Below, piece after piece: positions 1 through 11,722 of a stretch of 64,000 bases of DNA. How positions within the stretch are numbered: position 1 is the first letter of the stretch; each line of letters starts with the position of its first letter. The notes under the pieces were generated by a model. It was not told where the DNA came from and did not search any database. It saw only the letters and a program-made list of their open reading frames with translations. The position numbers and the translations under genes are program-made. Location: contig CADCXC010000037.1 in the NCBI GenBank assembly GCA_902806595.1, forward strand, positions 2,976,001 to 3,040,000. The letters are read 5' to 3'. Origin of the DNA: Pyrenopolyporus hunteri. Its lineage: Eukaryota; Ascomycota; Sordariomycetes; Xylariales; Hypoxylaceae.

Positions 1-449
1 GACCTTGCTGAGGTACACGTTCACCGGGCCGTAGTGAGCTCCTCCGATGGCCTCACTACCGCAGCTTCGGTCGCCAGGTTGCTATATCAGGGGGGTCAGG
101 GTCAGCAAACTTCGCTTGGGCGCGTTTAATATGACGTTTGCTTATTACCTGGTGCATCTCAATCGTCACGGTGGAGCCTGGTTTCACCGCACATTTCTTA
201 GAGACACCCCTAGCGCCACCCGCGTTGCATCGAATGTCGGCACTGTTGACGTTAGTGACGGGGCTGTTAGATCCCGGCATGCGAACGCATTGAGAACCGT
301 GCTGATTGGGTTAGCCCGACGTCTGTTTATCTTAGGAGCGGAGGACTTATCATGTCGACTCCATCAACCCAGAGATCCTGGAATATAGCATGCCCGGCCA
401 CCTGGTTGGCGGCTACGGCAGCAAGCACGGCGTAAAGCGAGGACCTCAT
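1..449 (-). CDS. AA9 lytic polysaccharide monooxygenase, 5' part (3' end off the window)
   Basis: A secreted copper enzyme that oxidatively cleaves cellulose or related glucans. Spliced exons read on the minus strand are 449-351, 301-149 and 81-1, separated by introns of 49 and 67 bases. Residues 1-19 are a signal peptide and cleavage leaves HAIFQDLWVDGVDM, so His20 would be the N-terminal copper-binding histidine. Exon 2 carries NSPVTNVNSADIRCN and ends at MHQ. Exon 3 opens QPGDRSC and contains GGAHYGPV, which holds the second copper histidine (about residue 100). Intron 2 is canonical (GTAATA..ATAG, with a CTGAC branch site). Intron 1 has a good CTAAC branch and CAG acceptor, but its donor reads ATAAGT where GTAAGT is expected, so the gene may be damaged. 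The family assignment is very secure from the sequence; the C-terminal half lies outside. The 111 residues seen are about half the family's catalytic domain. Confidence 0.9.
302..350 (-). other. AA9 intron 1 with non-GT donor
   Basis: This 49-base segment separates VDM from HGSQCVRMPG, which join in frame as expected for AA9 proteins. It has a CTAAC branch motif and ends CAG, but begins AT (ATAAGT) instead of GT. One G-to-A change would explain it. Confidence 0.6.
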
Positions 450-1623
450 CTTGTCAAGCCGGCGAAGCAGTTCCCGATGATTGTATGGCTGCGGGTCAAC
501 TTCGCAGTTCTAGTTTAGAAAAGGAACTCAGGCGACGATCCAGGTTGCGAGCGGCCCGGGATTTATGCTAGTACCTTGTCCAGCCCTCCCCCTGCCGTCT
601 CTGCTCCGTCTAGAGGCCAGCGGACCATGATCAATGACACAAGGATGAATATATTCCGTCCAGTGGATTTGGCCAGATTCCTCATTTGCCAGAGGTGAAA
701 GTTAATCAATTTAGCAGACGTAATTGGGCCGGCTGAACAGTTTAGCTTGCGGATGAATTCCCCAGGTTTCCCCACAATCATTTTCCAATGCGCGCGCCGC
801 ATCCAGAAACGTCCGTCGGCAATGTGACGATGCATCTAAGCGTGAGAAGAATCAAGATGCATGATCGCACTCGTCCTATATTTAGCTTCGACGTGATGCT
901 ATTGGAGAGCTTGCATAGAGGTACGAGCCATCTGGCCGGAAATTTATTGACGCAAGTGAGGAAGTTGAAGGCCGGCCCCATTGTTCCATATTGGAGAGGG
1001 ATCGCTCGAGGTGGTCATGGATTCCTTGCGATTTGTGTTCTTAAGAGTCGAGACGAAGGAGTGTTGGCCATAGTCGCCCTCCTCCGACACCCGAGAAGTC
1101 AGGGAACGGCGTTGCAAATTGCAATGAACTTGCGCATCCGCATTTGCATTTGGGAGGTCTTTCGGGATTGAATGAACCTCTACCTCATTTCAGCATCTCG
1201 TGTGTGAGTAGTTTACCTAGGTAAGTAGGTAGGTAGGTATGTAATAAAATATGGACTGCGCATCCGCCCGCTAAAACTCCCATGCATCAACACAAGCGAG
1301 ACTAAGAAGGATGGCTGGGTAGATTGGGTGGGTAGGTAGATAAGTCGGCCCAAGCCTGTGATATCCGATTTATCGGCAAGCCTGATTCCTTGCATTTTCT
1401 CGAAAGGGGAATTTCTGCACAGCGTCAAGGGAACCCGGTGGGAGGCACCTAGCTAGACGCGTCGTAGCCCACTACAGCGATCATAAAGTTAGTAATCCCA
1501 GTCACGTTTCTTTTCGCTCTTCTTTTCTTGCGCTGACAGTTATCTATAAGACTTTTCATGGCTTATAATTTCAACAAGGTGGCCGTGTTCGGAAGCGAGA
1601 ATAGAGCGTAGATGGCGTAGATA
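450..1623. other. Intergenic: upstream of the AA9 gene
   Basis: No gene recognised. The segment contains the promoter side of the AA9 gene and the downstream side of the DUF1115-like gene. A TAGGTAGG-type repeat sits at about 1,214-1,245 and a second at about 1,325-1,343. Short open frames on both strands show no family motif. Confidence 0.5.
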
Positions 1624-2031
1624 CTAGGGCATGGACGCTGGGGTGTATAAGGTAGGGATATACTCACTCCCGGCTCTCCACCAACCACCCAGGCCCCGTT
1701 GCTCCATTCTTTCCCCAAATTCAGCGACGGAAAAGACCTCTTCGAAGCCTCCGTCCTTCATCCGACCGGCGGCGACTTGAACTTGGTGAGCGGCCGGTTT
1801 TCGTGCGCACTGGAAGTCTTTGTATCGTAGAGCCTGGACCATGTCGACCCAGTTGCTGACGGCCGTTTCGTCTGGCCCCTCGGCGTACATGATACCAGGC
1901 GACCCGCCGCTCCGGATAAGCACTTGTAGATTATGGAGAGCAGCAGCCTTTTTAACGCGCGCAAGTTTCTTACGGCTAGTTATGTGATGCGTCCGGATGA
2001 GAGTAGTGAAGATATTGATGCTCCGTCCCAT
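1624..2031 (-). CDS. Small DUF1115-like protein (related to the RWDD2/Prp3 C-terminal domain)
   Basis: Uninterrupted 135-residue frame. The segment RTHHITSRKK followed by SGGSPGIMYAEGPDE, a Trp, and then LRYKDFQC matches the layout I know for the DUF1115 domain: a HHI/S-K start, a G-x-P-G-x-x-x-x-EG turn, then a W and a basic 'LRWKxx'-like strand. A second conserved-looking block follows near the C-terminus (F-GERMEQRGLGGWW). Stand-alone fungal proteins of about 120-140 residues with this arrangement exist, so this may be complete. The biochemical role is not known; RWDD2-type proteins are linked to RNA or translation factors only by domain. It is the only intact single-exon gene in the first 9 kb. 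Confidence 0.75.
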   Translation of the reverse strand: MGRSINIFTTLIRTHHITSRKKLARVKKAAALHNLQVLIRSGGSPGIMYAEGPDETAVSNWVDMVQALRYKDFQCARKPAAHQVQVAAGRMKDGGFEEVFSVAEFGERMEQRGLGGWWRAGSEYIPTLYTPASMP

Positions 2032-4290
2032 GATAATAGAGAGCGCCTAGGTATGACTACGCTTATGCTGAATGAGAAACTATATGTCTGAAGAACGAGG
2101 TACCTATTGTAGGTATTGTACCTATCTTGAGTTACCTAGGGTTACCTTGGGTTAGGCACAATACAATATGCAGCGCATAACTCGAGTTATGTGCATGTGG
2201 CTGCTCACCCGAACCGTTGGCCTGACTTGAGGAAAAGGGAAAGGGAAAGAGAAAAAGGGAAAAGGAAAAGGGAAAGAAAAGGGTCTGGGCCGTGCGTCAA
2301 ACTGTTCTCGGTTGATCTTCGGTGCGTCGTGGCTTGCCATGCTCCGACCAATCAATTACTCCGGAGGCTGTCCGGGAAATGTATAGTATAACGGGTGTCA
2401 CGTGCGCCACGCCCCCCCCCCCCCACCCCGGTTCACCGGGCCGACGCCTCCAGAACGCCCAAACCAAGCCTCAAAACAAAAGGACGTAGTTAGGTATTGG
2501 TGTTTTCCTAGTACAACGTCGGTCGATGTGTAACCTCACTCCCCACCTACGTGTCCCACCTCCCAGGATCCCCGGGGGTTTCTTTACGAGCAACTTGTCC
2601 ATGGTTGCTTATGTCCGATATAGACAACTTAGAGCCTCGATAATTCTAAGCGACGCGAGACGCCCGACAGCCATACCTGTTCACATAGATGCGGATTGGC
2701 GAGAGGCCGCGAAATCGTCTAACATCGTATGATCCGTCGGTTCTGTTTTCTCAATTTCCTACGCCAAAAGGATAGAGAACCCTCGTGATATGACGACTCC
2801 CCGTCCGTCAAGATGCAACCAAGCCCAACAACGATGTATTCTAGCATAAACTATAAGCGATCTTTAATTGTATTCAACTACCTCGGTTTTCTCCCCAGCT
2901 TTCCGGCTACCATTTGCTTGGTTGTAATACGGTGTCAGAAGCCTCTGGAAGACGATATCCATTAAATTGATTAATATTGGGCTTGGGCAGTTACCGGAAT
3001 TCGGGTCTGCGTGTTCGAACAGCAGTAATTGCCTAGGTACGAGTATTGAGATCGAGACGAGATCCCTTATTCGTAAAATTATTCCACTCAAAGTCACAGC
3101 TACAAGCTTAGCAAGACTGGAGTAGAAAGCATGGGTGTACGCGAAATGTTGCAGAGGGCGCTATTCACCAGCAAACTATCCTAGACTTTTACGTTCTAGG
3201 AATATCCAGGGAACAAAGAAACTCCACGCGGCAATGCCGTGTAGTTTTCACGACTCGTCTGATTCATCTCCCGAACCCAATCCAAACTTCCGTAATTGTC
3301 GCATTCGATTTTACAGCTTTAAGTGGCGAGCGGCAAGTATTCCTCTAAGGCGACTACATAATAGGAAGCACACACATGCGTCATACCCTTCGACAAACAT
3401 ATACGGTTTCGATACGTAGGTATTTAAGACATCGCACATTCAGCTTACGAGTTCGACGTAGCTGGAGTAATCGACGTATTGATAGACAAATATGCCCCAA
3501 ACTACGGCTGCTGGAAACGGATTGGGCCGAACACCTAACATGTGAGATGGTGGTGTATCCGCGTGACTGTCGACCCATCCTCAACCCAACCATGAAATCC
3601 CATTACAAAACAATTCTAGCCGATTTGCCTCTTGGTCGTCGGTAAATACGCGTTAAATTATCCCAATTACTCCGAGGCGGGCGGGTTTCGGCTAGGATAC
3701 AATAAAAGCAGAGTTCGAGCAGCTTGTGAAGGTAGGTAAATCGGCGGTGCTGAATTTGCGAACTACACTAGAGCCACGATTAGTAGTCAGTAAGTAATAC
3801 TTACCATCTCAACCCTTCGAGCGAGTCTTGTTCTCTTCCGGAATAACGATAAGAGTCGTGTTGTACTACCTAGATAGGATTCTTGCGCGTAGCTGGCGCA
3901 CGGAGACCATTGAAGAATAGTTACGATGAACCCGACTGCTACTTCGATCTTATTGACGGGTATTGGAACTGCTCACATGATACATCGCCCTTATTATATA
4001 CCGAGTGTATTATTTACACTCAGTTATCGACACGCCGACAACGACCAACGCCCAGACCTATTCTAAGCTATTCGAAGGGTGGCTCGGCAAAGTTGAACCT
4101 ATTATCCTGCACGTCGATATAAGTAGGCTTTTGCCAGACACAAGAGTCATGGCCCGATCCCGTGACAGCTGAGAATTAGAATGTCGCGGGTTGTTGACTA
4201 TTTGAAGTCGGTATCGGATCGGCGGGTATCGGGAGGTTGTAGGTATTCCTTCTAGGGCCGGAGGGTGATCGGTTAGGGTTAGAGATAGGT
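2032..4290. other. Intergenic: gene-poor, low-complexity tracts
   Basis: No gene recognised. The stretch holds CCTAGG/TACCTA motifs at about 2,100-2,150, an A/G-only tract at 2,232-2,283 and a run of 13 C at 2,412-2,424. Several 60-95-codon open frames occur on both strands, but none shows a family motif or splice continuity. The 3' end of the compact Zn2Cys6 gene lies just to the right. Confidence 0.5.
2232..2283 (+). repeat. Polypurine tract
   Basis: About 50 bases made only of A and G (GGGAAA/GAAAAG units). A similar purine tract occurs at about 8,040-8,091. Confidence 0.7.
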
Positions 4291-5079
4291 CTATTGATAG
4301 TCGGTGTAGGCGGGATCGTGTTCAAAATCGAGCGCTTGGTCCTGAACTACGAGGCCGTCTTGGGCGATCAGATTTTCGTTAGAATGATCCCAGCCATCTT
4401 GGTCAAATAGGAGATCTGTGAAACTCGCAGACGTTTCTGTCGCAAAAGGGGTTTCGGGGTCTTCGCGCGTGATCGTTGGGTTCGAGCCCGACGCGACGGC
4501 GGGTTCCATGGACGAAGCTGATGCCGAAGCTGAAGGATGGATAGTAGGTGCGCCTAGACTAGATGCAAGATTTTCGATCGGTTCCCCGAGTCTAATATGA
4601 GAGAACAAGTTGGTGGCTTCGTAGTCGGTTCCATTTTGCAGAACCCCAAAGACCAGTTCGAAGCTCTGTAATCTAGCTGCGTCGTGGTCGCTCAACAATT
4701 GTAGTTTACCGATATCCCGTTTGTTCACTTCGTATAAACACGTATCGCCGGCCTTCTGGCATCTCCCACATGTGGGCCGATTCCCGTCACACTGCCAAAC
4801 GTTCAGCTTCGAGCCCCTGGGGGCCGATAACGGGCGACGAATGGAGACGTACCTACTTACCTTTGCCTTCTTGAGTTTACATGGGGAACATGCCTATGAT
4901 AGGGGGTGTTATAGATGGGACAAAAGATCTCCTCCTGGGTGGTACGTGGGAACCTTACTTACGTTCCTCGTTAGGTTCCTGCGAGGACCCGGGACAGAGA
5001 GAGATATCTGGGGCTGGTTTTCACCACTGCTGGACGAGGCCGGTGCTGGCGCGAGCTTCTTGAAACTCCGAGGCTCCAT
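4291..5079 (-). CDS. Compact Zn(II)2Cys6 transcription factor (216 aa, three exons)
   Basis: Nuclear DNA-binding regulator. Minus-strand exons are 5079-4963, 4893-4861 and 4791-4291; both introns are 69 bases, GTAAGT..AG. Joined residues 40-70 form the binuclear zinc cluster ACSPCKLKKAK-CDGNRPTCGRC, then C68 and Y70, spacing CX2CX6CX6CX2CX6C (Cys 41, 44, 51, 58, 61, 68). Upstream of it lies a basic, Ser/Pro-rich N-terminus starting MEPRSFKKLAPAP. Downstream, FELVFGVLQNGTDYEA and HIRLGEPIENL resemble the short helical module that follows the coiled coil in many fungal Zn2Cys6 proteins. The acidic C-terminus could be an activation region. There is no Fungal_trans domain, so the protein is much shorter than the usual 500-900 residues. 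The second intron splits the zinc cluster just before the third Cys, exactly as in the factor at 9,320. The start codon is in frame through all three exons. The target genes are unknown. Confidence 0.85.
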
Positions 5080-6960
5080 GTATTACGCAACTTGGCCACT
5101 ATCCAGGGAACAGCATAGGTGATTTCGCCGCCGAATTTACAAGTACTCTAAGGAATTTAAGGGAGTCGAGGGAATTGAGGATCAGCTGGGGGGGGCCGAG
5201 CCAATCAGACGAGAAGGTTGTCATAACCACGGGCTCGATGAACTATTGTCGACTCAATCTTTTCAGCAAGATACGAACGTGGAGCTGGACAGGGAACATT
5301 AGAAAAACCCTTCGGAGCCGGCTCCGAGTAGCCAATAAAAAGAGACCAAAGTTCACAATTAGAAACTACTAGAGACCTTAGATGCGGTCAGAGCAGGGAG
5401 TTGTGATTAACGGCTACACTACGTGAACAGGAAGAATACCCATCCAACTTGGCAACATACGCGCCATGAAAACGCCCCATTTCCGACTTTAAAGCACCCG
5501 ATATCTAACTGTGAACTTCTAGCTACCATAGACAATTATGTTAGGTACCCCCTATGGAAGAGACTGGCTTGGACGTAACCTAGGTAGGTAGGTACCTGTA
5601 TGTCAGTCGGGCAATATAACTTACTCCCCATAATCTGATAAACCAACTAGGTATCTTGCCAGTGGGCCCTTTCCGCCTCCTTAAGCGAAAAGGTACGTGA
5701 GCCCGTAGATGTACGCAAGGTGTACTCCTACAATTAGGCGGATAGACTTAACCAGCAAAAACGGCGTCCCCTCGGATAAAACATATATGTATCGTGAGCC
5801 GATTTCAGCAGTGATAATGTCCTTTTGTGAGTAGCTGCCTGAGAGAATTTTACGATGGAAGCAGTCCGGATATTTTAATTGTGTGTAAATTAGATATTTA
5901 CACCCATGTTTGAAGAGCGCGGCCAGTCGCCTCCAGACGACCGCCGCGAAGTCGACGACGCTGCTGTGAAATCTGACAGACGCGCTTCTAGGACTTAGGT
6001 ACGACTATAACAGCTCCTAGGACTTATAACTAAATCAGGAAAACGCAAACCGATTTTTCTGCGGGAGTGACTAGGTATCTGCTTGAGAAAAGGAGACGAG
6101 TCTAATTTAGACGGAGAATTTCACATGGGTAGTACGCCGTTGAATCTCGATTCTTATTAACCTCGAATGCATGAAGCCCGTGTAATTAAGCGTAGCCATC
6201 CAGCCATTATACAATTAGAAGACAACTAATCACCGATAGTCTACGCGTATGTCGTGGTTCTAAGTGCTTCGCCGTTAGCTCGGTATCGAAATAAAGAGTA
6301 ACAATGATATGGATAGTAAGACGTTCCCGGTATCGCGTTTCGAAGTAGGTGGGCAGATACGAATCGCGTCTTGACCACCTGGCGAGATGAATACGTATTT
6401 GCCCCATCATTACCCCCCCCCCCCAATATTCTCAACCAATATATGTTGATGGGATGCCCTCCGGATGTGGAGAAGCGACTAGTCACTTTAATTCTAGCTT
6501 TAATATCACCTATGTGACTACCTCAAATAGGTTCTTATAAGAACATCGGGATCTGATATCTAATGTGGTCTTGCTACCTACGCGGTACTTTTGCACCACT
6601 CTTCGACGGACTGGGCCAACCATTGGCTGAAGAACTTATGTCACTCTGACGGCCCAGCCAAACCCAGCAAGAGAGTTAGGAAATCTTCAGTATCGGTTGG
6701 CAATCGGTCGGTCATGGTTATGCAACTTCCTCTGAGTTTTGATGGAAGTGGATACGACGACTCGCCTTGCTGGAAACAGGCGGAAACCAGATGCTATTGA
6801 GGTCCCAGTCAAGAACTTAGTATACCGTCCCACTCAAATATCACAATTACCGTAGAAGGGCGTCAGACGCGTGGCTTTTGCGCCCGCGTCTAGACTGCCC
6901 TTCTTTCTTGCGGTGCAAGAAAGTTGTGCTCGATCGTCGCTAATCCATCGCCGTCCGCAG
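5080..6960. other. Intergenic: no gene recognised
   Basis: Contains a CCTAGGTAGGTAGGTACC palindromic repeat at about 5,579-5,597, a run of 12 C at 6,413-6,424 and a perfect 9-bp hairpin with a 3-base loop at 6,903-6,923. A GC-richer 31-codon frame at about 5,906-5,998 could be a gene scrap but has no recognisable motif. Confidence 0.5.
6903..6923. repeat. Short perfect hairpin (9-bp stem, 3-base loop)
   Basis: CTTTCTTGC, then GGT, then GCAAGAAAG. It lies outside any gene I can model. There is no downstream T run, and no function is assigned. Confidence 0.4.
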
Positions 6961-7049
6961 GAAGGATAGGGAGCAATACCGACCCCATTAGGGATATACC
7001 ATCATCACAATCTCGGCGGCCCTACTATCCTAAAATTAGTACTAGGTAT

Positions 7050-7594
7050 CAACTCAAAGGGTTTTGACTTCCTCGGCGACTTTAGCGATATTTCGCATAT
7101 TCAATGGGACGTCTCTACGCCCGAGAACATCGCGTCTGATGAAGCAATATTTAACCGATGGGGCAACCCGAGGATGATCTGGGGGGACTTAGCGGCTATG
7201 GTAATAGTATGATAGACGTACGTTCTCTATTTCCTCGTTGACATTTCATTAGATACCTCTCTAATTACGTCTCGTAGGACAAGTATTCCTTTTCATCGGT
7301 TAGCTGCTCCGTGACTAAACCGTCAGAACCGCAGCAACCAAGCCAACAATCAGACCCATCGGCTAACCCGACAACTGAGCGGCCAGCAAATGCCGCAAGA
7401 AGAGAAAAACAGAGACCGAGAATCCTCAGGCGAAGGAGAAGGCGCTAGCGAATGAACGAGACGCGTTGAAATGCATGGTAGAAGCGTTGCGAATAGAAGC
7501 CCTCGGACCTAAGAACGAGGTTTTGAGGTATGGGATGTGCGATCGCCCGATAATACGGAAGTACATAACCGAAAGTGCCGGACAGATGCCATAG
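7050..7594 (+). pseudogene. bZIP transcription factor remnant
   Basis: The frame from about 7,382 to the stop at 7,592-7,594 reads AASKCRKKRKTE, then AKEKALANERDALK, then NEVLRYGMCD and YITESAGQMP. This is the C-terminal half of an ATF/CREB-type basic region (AASKCRKK), a leucine zipper, and the short C-terminal 'EVLxHGxC..I..YI..SA' tail seen in related fungal bZIPs. Upstream, about 7,050-7,205 keeps a second open stretch (FDFLGDFSDISHIQWDV) in an activation-region style and could be the same gene's earlier exon. The two cannot be joined cleanly: the N-terminal half of the basic region (NR-x-x) is missing and an in-frame TGA precedes AASKC unless an intron ends there. Two zipper heptad positions that should be Leu read Pro. 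I infer a decayed gene; an unusual intron structure is the alternative. Confidence 0.5.
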
Positions 7595-9319
7595 CTAGAA
7601 CGAAGTTGGGACTGCAAATAGCTCGCTCCGCCTGGTTCACGTTTTACTCTTAGGTTCGATCCCTTAATTCCGAGGCGTAAGCGGTGTCTATAAATTGGCG
7701 AGGGCTCCCCGATATGGGGGGTGTCTGGTAGCGGTACTCGTTTGATTATTGTTTCGGATACATGAATGGTCCCGGAGCCGGAATAGGATGGGACTGGTCG
7801 GGTTATATAAGTATTCTCGACACAATAGGACTTCGCCTGATCGCTTGAATGTAGCCGCTGACAATGGATCAAGATGACTACCGTGGCCCCTGAGGAAATT
7901 AGTGACATTGGGGTGGAGCTGAAAGAACTGTCCCCGGCCCCCTGGTGGCACTGTCGCTTGTATGCTTCCGAAGCCTTATCCTCTCTCAAACGCCCAGTTT
8001 AACACGGGAATCCCGTTGCCGAGGATAACGGTCCAAGGTAGGGAAAAGTAGCGAGGAAAAGAAAACCGGGAAAAGAAAAAGGAAAAGAAATGATCCCTCC
8101 TATCCAACTGCGTGCTTCGGTGATATAGAACAAACGTTATACTGTGCTCCGTATAGCAGCCAACGCTTAGTAGCCCTATTTGGCCATTGCCGCCACCCTT
8201 CATTCCGGATCTCTGGGGGGAACTTGGTGCTAGTCAGCCTACCCGCCATTCTTCCTTCACCATACATCGGAGCAGTTGCTAGCGGCGGTAGTATCATTAA
8301 CGCTTTAGACGGGATGAGTGAAATTCGTTGCTCTCGACTTCCATTTGTGATTGGTTACTCCGGAACGGCGCTTAAGAGGTTCAGTTTCCACGAAATAGAC
8401 CACGCCACAGCAGGCTCCCGGGAAGTTGTCTCTGGGAGGACGAGGCTTTTGTTAGTAGCTAGTTAGCCTATTTCGTGGTAGTTGAATGAGGTTAGAGGAG
8501 GGCTTTGATTGGGACGCTACCTCTTAGGTACAAGGGACACCTCCCAAGTACGGCAAAAGCCAATAGATTTTCAACCTACCCTTTCATACACATGGCTGAT
8601 TAAGGAACCTGGGAAAATCAAAGATGATTTCAGTTCTACGTAATCGGAATATCGAACATGCTTTATATGAAAATGGTGCCTCTCTATTGCATATATAAAT
8701 AGGTACCTATTTAGGATGGTCGGCCTGAGAGTAGTATAATATTATATTGAGTTTCCCAACCAGATATTCCAAGGCCTAGCAGGTTGCCGACCTATCTGTG
8801 GATCAGCCCTTGGCACCCTGGCCGCTTACGCTACAAGAGATCTACGACGCTCTGGTGAAGCTCAAGAATGTTATTATGCGATTATTGTTTCACTCTCCCG
8901 TAACAAGCACTAGCCTCACCGAGTCTTACGGAGCTTGAAGGGTATAACTCTCAACGCTGACAACGGCTTTCAACCTATACCGTTAAGTGCTGGAGGAACA
9001 GATCTTCATGTGGGTCTGAATTATGGCAGTTCCGGTTACATTCTCTCTGTTTTGCATGCGGACGCCACATTTGGGACCGCCTAGCCTCCCAGATTCGAAC
9101 CCCCCTGACTGCTGAATGTACCCGATCCTAGCTCCATTAACAGTATAATCGGATTCCCGTAACATAAAGACTTACAACATTCACTACCGAAAATAGAGAC
9201 GCCGCAACACTTACTCTCCCGAAATCCTTTCCCGCTGTTATGACCTCCCGAGTTCAGACTAAATCTAGGAGTAACACCCCATTAGTGAACCCGAGATTCC
9301 TATATCGTTATCCCCCCGT
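7595..9319. other. Intergenic: no gene recognised
   Basis: Holds a purine-rich tract at about 8,040-8,091 and AT-rich sequence near 8,690-8,760. Open frames of 60-80 codons on both strands lack motifs. The last few hundred bases should contain the promoter of the Zn2Cys6 gene that starts at 9,320. Confidence 0.45.
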
Positions 9320-11722
9320 ATGTCGCATCCTCTGCGACCACTGTTGCCCAACTCCCCCAACCCTCCTCGCGTCGAAGCCCTACCGCTAAACCAGCATCGT
9401 GCTAAGCGGGTAGCAACCCCGGCAGCTTGTGAGGCCTGCCGAAAAAGGAAGAGCAAGGTCGGAACCTTCTTAGCACCCTCGACCTATCCGGTCTTCTTAG
9501 GCTAACCGCAGTGCAGTGTACTGCCGAGCGTCCACGATGTTCTGTCTGCGCCGAACGTCAAACGCCTTGCGAGTACACAACTCTCCCGACGGAAACGCAT
9601 CTCAAGGCGCAGAAACGCAAACTTACCGACCTTGAGATTAAATGCCAAGCGTACGAGGATCTGCTTGGGATCCTTCGATCTCGACCCGACGAAGAGACCG
9701 GCCAAGTTCTGCAACGGCTCCGGATGGGCGACGACGTGCAAAGCATCGTGAGAGCAGTCCAGGACGGCGACTTACTGCTTCAGCTTTCACACAAACCAGA
9801 GCTTCGATTCCGGTATGAGTTCCCTTACATTCGCGAGATGCCGTCTCACTTGAGCCAATGGCCAAACCCATACCTCCAATCCATTCTGTTCGAGAAGACG
9901 GGCGTGCGGTCGCCTCAACCGTCAACATACATAGACACGCTAAGGGAGCTCCCCGAAGAATCTCAAAAAATATATCTTGTGCCGTATCATACCGTCGAAC
10001 TCGTCGACCCTCGAATATCCTCCATGACCATGTCGAGTTGGACGAAGGTTTCCTCCGATAACCCGATGTTGCGCACGCTTCTGCAGATATACTTCATCTT
10101 CGAATACCCCTTTCACCCATACTTCCACAAGGATTTATTTCTTGACGACATGTCTGTTGGTAGGCAGAGATTCTGTTCACCCCTGCTGGTAAACGCCATA
10201 CTCGGAGCCGCGTGGGTAAGAACCTGAATAAGCGCCTTGTGCTCGCCCACGCTAACGATTTGAGAAGCATGGATACAGTCGAATGAAGAACAGGGCGGAG
10301 TATTGGCTTCCCGATAACCTAGGCTACCGTTTTCTTGCTGAAGCCCGGAGGTTATTCGAGCTAGAACGGAAGCCCACCATCACCACGGCTCAAGCAGCGG
10401 CTATTATCAATTTAACCTGTAACCTTAACGGCATTGACGAAATAAGCTGGGACTATACGTACAAGTCCCTGGAGATCGCCCAGAATCTATCCCTCTTCTC
10501 CCCAGACCTAGATGAAAGCAAGGAGTGGCAAGTAGCTGCGACGACAACTGCGTGGTGTTTGTTCAACTGGCAGGCGTAAGTTCTCTCTGTCCCTCCCCCC
10601 CCTCTCCCCCCTTCTTCTATTTCTTCCCAGCCGGGAGTTGCTATACCAGGACAACCTCGCTTACACTCAAGTCTTGTGCTAGATTGGCGACATTCCACAC
10701 GTTCCAACCACCGATAGTTAGCACTCCACCCTCTCGACCGCTCCCCGATCTCGACGACGCTTCCGCATTTTACGGTGAAATATGGGTGAAATATCCTCTT
10801 AGCCGCGAACCGATACCTATATTCAACGGCATGGCGTTCAGGGCGATTTCCCAATTTCGCGTTATTATGAACGAGATCACCGCGCTATCGTTTAGCCACC
10901 CGAGGGCTTTCAACCGGATGTCGCTTAGTACCGCTATACAGTTTAGGTCGAGACTTCTGGCTTGGTATGAGAATCTACCGGAGCCGCTCCAAGCTCATAA
11001 CGCTGCCATGCCTCCGCACCTCAAGATACAGTAAGATTATATATCGGTCTAGAGTGTACGCGGAGACTATATTAGCATTACTAACACTTTATAGCCTCTA
11101 CTACCACATCCTCCTTATCAGCCTCTTCGAACCGTTCATGCAGATGGGTTATATACATGCCGAGGCGAACCCAAGTACCATCGTCAACCACTCGAAAGCG
11201 TGTTTCGAAACTCTCATGCGACTCTACTATCTACGTCATGGCTTCGACTCCCCAGACTCCTCCCTTGTCCAGCTACTGGCCTTGCTAGGGTTCAGCGCTC
11301 TAAAAGACATGTCCGTTGCTGAGAAGGGATCGTCAATCCACGAGGCTAACCGGTCGACGCTGCTGCTTTGTGCTAAGGGGTTACGGGAGCAGGGGCGGAA
11401 CTACTATGTGTCGGAAGCAGTGTTCCTCTTGCTTAGACAGTCGATGAGCGCAGAGGATGCCCAGCTCCTCAAAGAAGTCACCGAGATTGAAGACGACGAT
11501 CGAGCAAATCACATGTTCGAAGAGATCCGCTCTAGATGGCCTATAGGGTTCTTTAGCATGGCGGACGGGAACGGCGATCGTACGCTAGACGATTTCGTTC
11601 GCTGGTGGAAGCAACTTGCGCAAGACAAGGCGCAAAACAGTGGTGCCACGGAACCGGATTCGCCCAGCGTCATATTGCCAAGGTATCCCGACCGCCACAA
11701 ACCCCCCCTGCCGCAGGGGTGA
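9320..11722 (+). CDS. Zn(II)2Cys6 transcription factor with Fungal_trans domain (706 aa, five exons)
   Basis: Nuclear regulator. Exons: 9320-9457, 9517-10215, 10268-10575, 10683-11030 and 11095-11722; introns of 59, 52, 107 and 64 bases. All keep frame and sum to 706 codons plus stop. Residues 37-66 are the zinc cluster ACEACRKRKSK-CTAERPRC, then SVC and C64-E-Y. Intron 1 falls exactly before the third Cys; its donor is GTCGGA, a weak consensus. A coiled coil (LTDLEIKCQAYEDLLGILR) and a short helical block (VLQRLRMGDDVQSIV) follow. Exons 2-5 then carry the middle homology region, including LLQIYFIFEYPFHPYFHKDLF, RAEYWLPDNLGYRFLAEA, FHTFQPPIV and YYHILLISLFEPFM. This layout matches a large fungal group often named after nitrogen regulator NIT4/NirA, but that name is by similarity only and no target can be inferred. 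The final intron and the IQ/HLYYHILL junction are well supported by the family pattern. Confidence 0.88.

Noticed and set aside
7426..7989. 187-codon minus-strand open frame
   Set aside because: It is antisense to the bZIP remnant over part of its length and has a Ser/Arg-rich, motif-free translation.
8224..8466. 80-codon plus-strand open frame
   Set aside because: No recognisable family or splice partner; similar-length chance frames are common in this stretch.
9080..9150. tRNA-like T-arm (GGTTCGAATC on the minus strand)
   Set aside because: No matching acceptor stem, D-arm or anticodon arm could be built around it.
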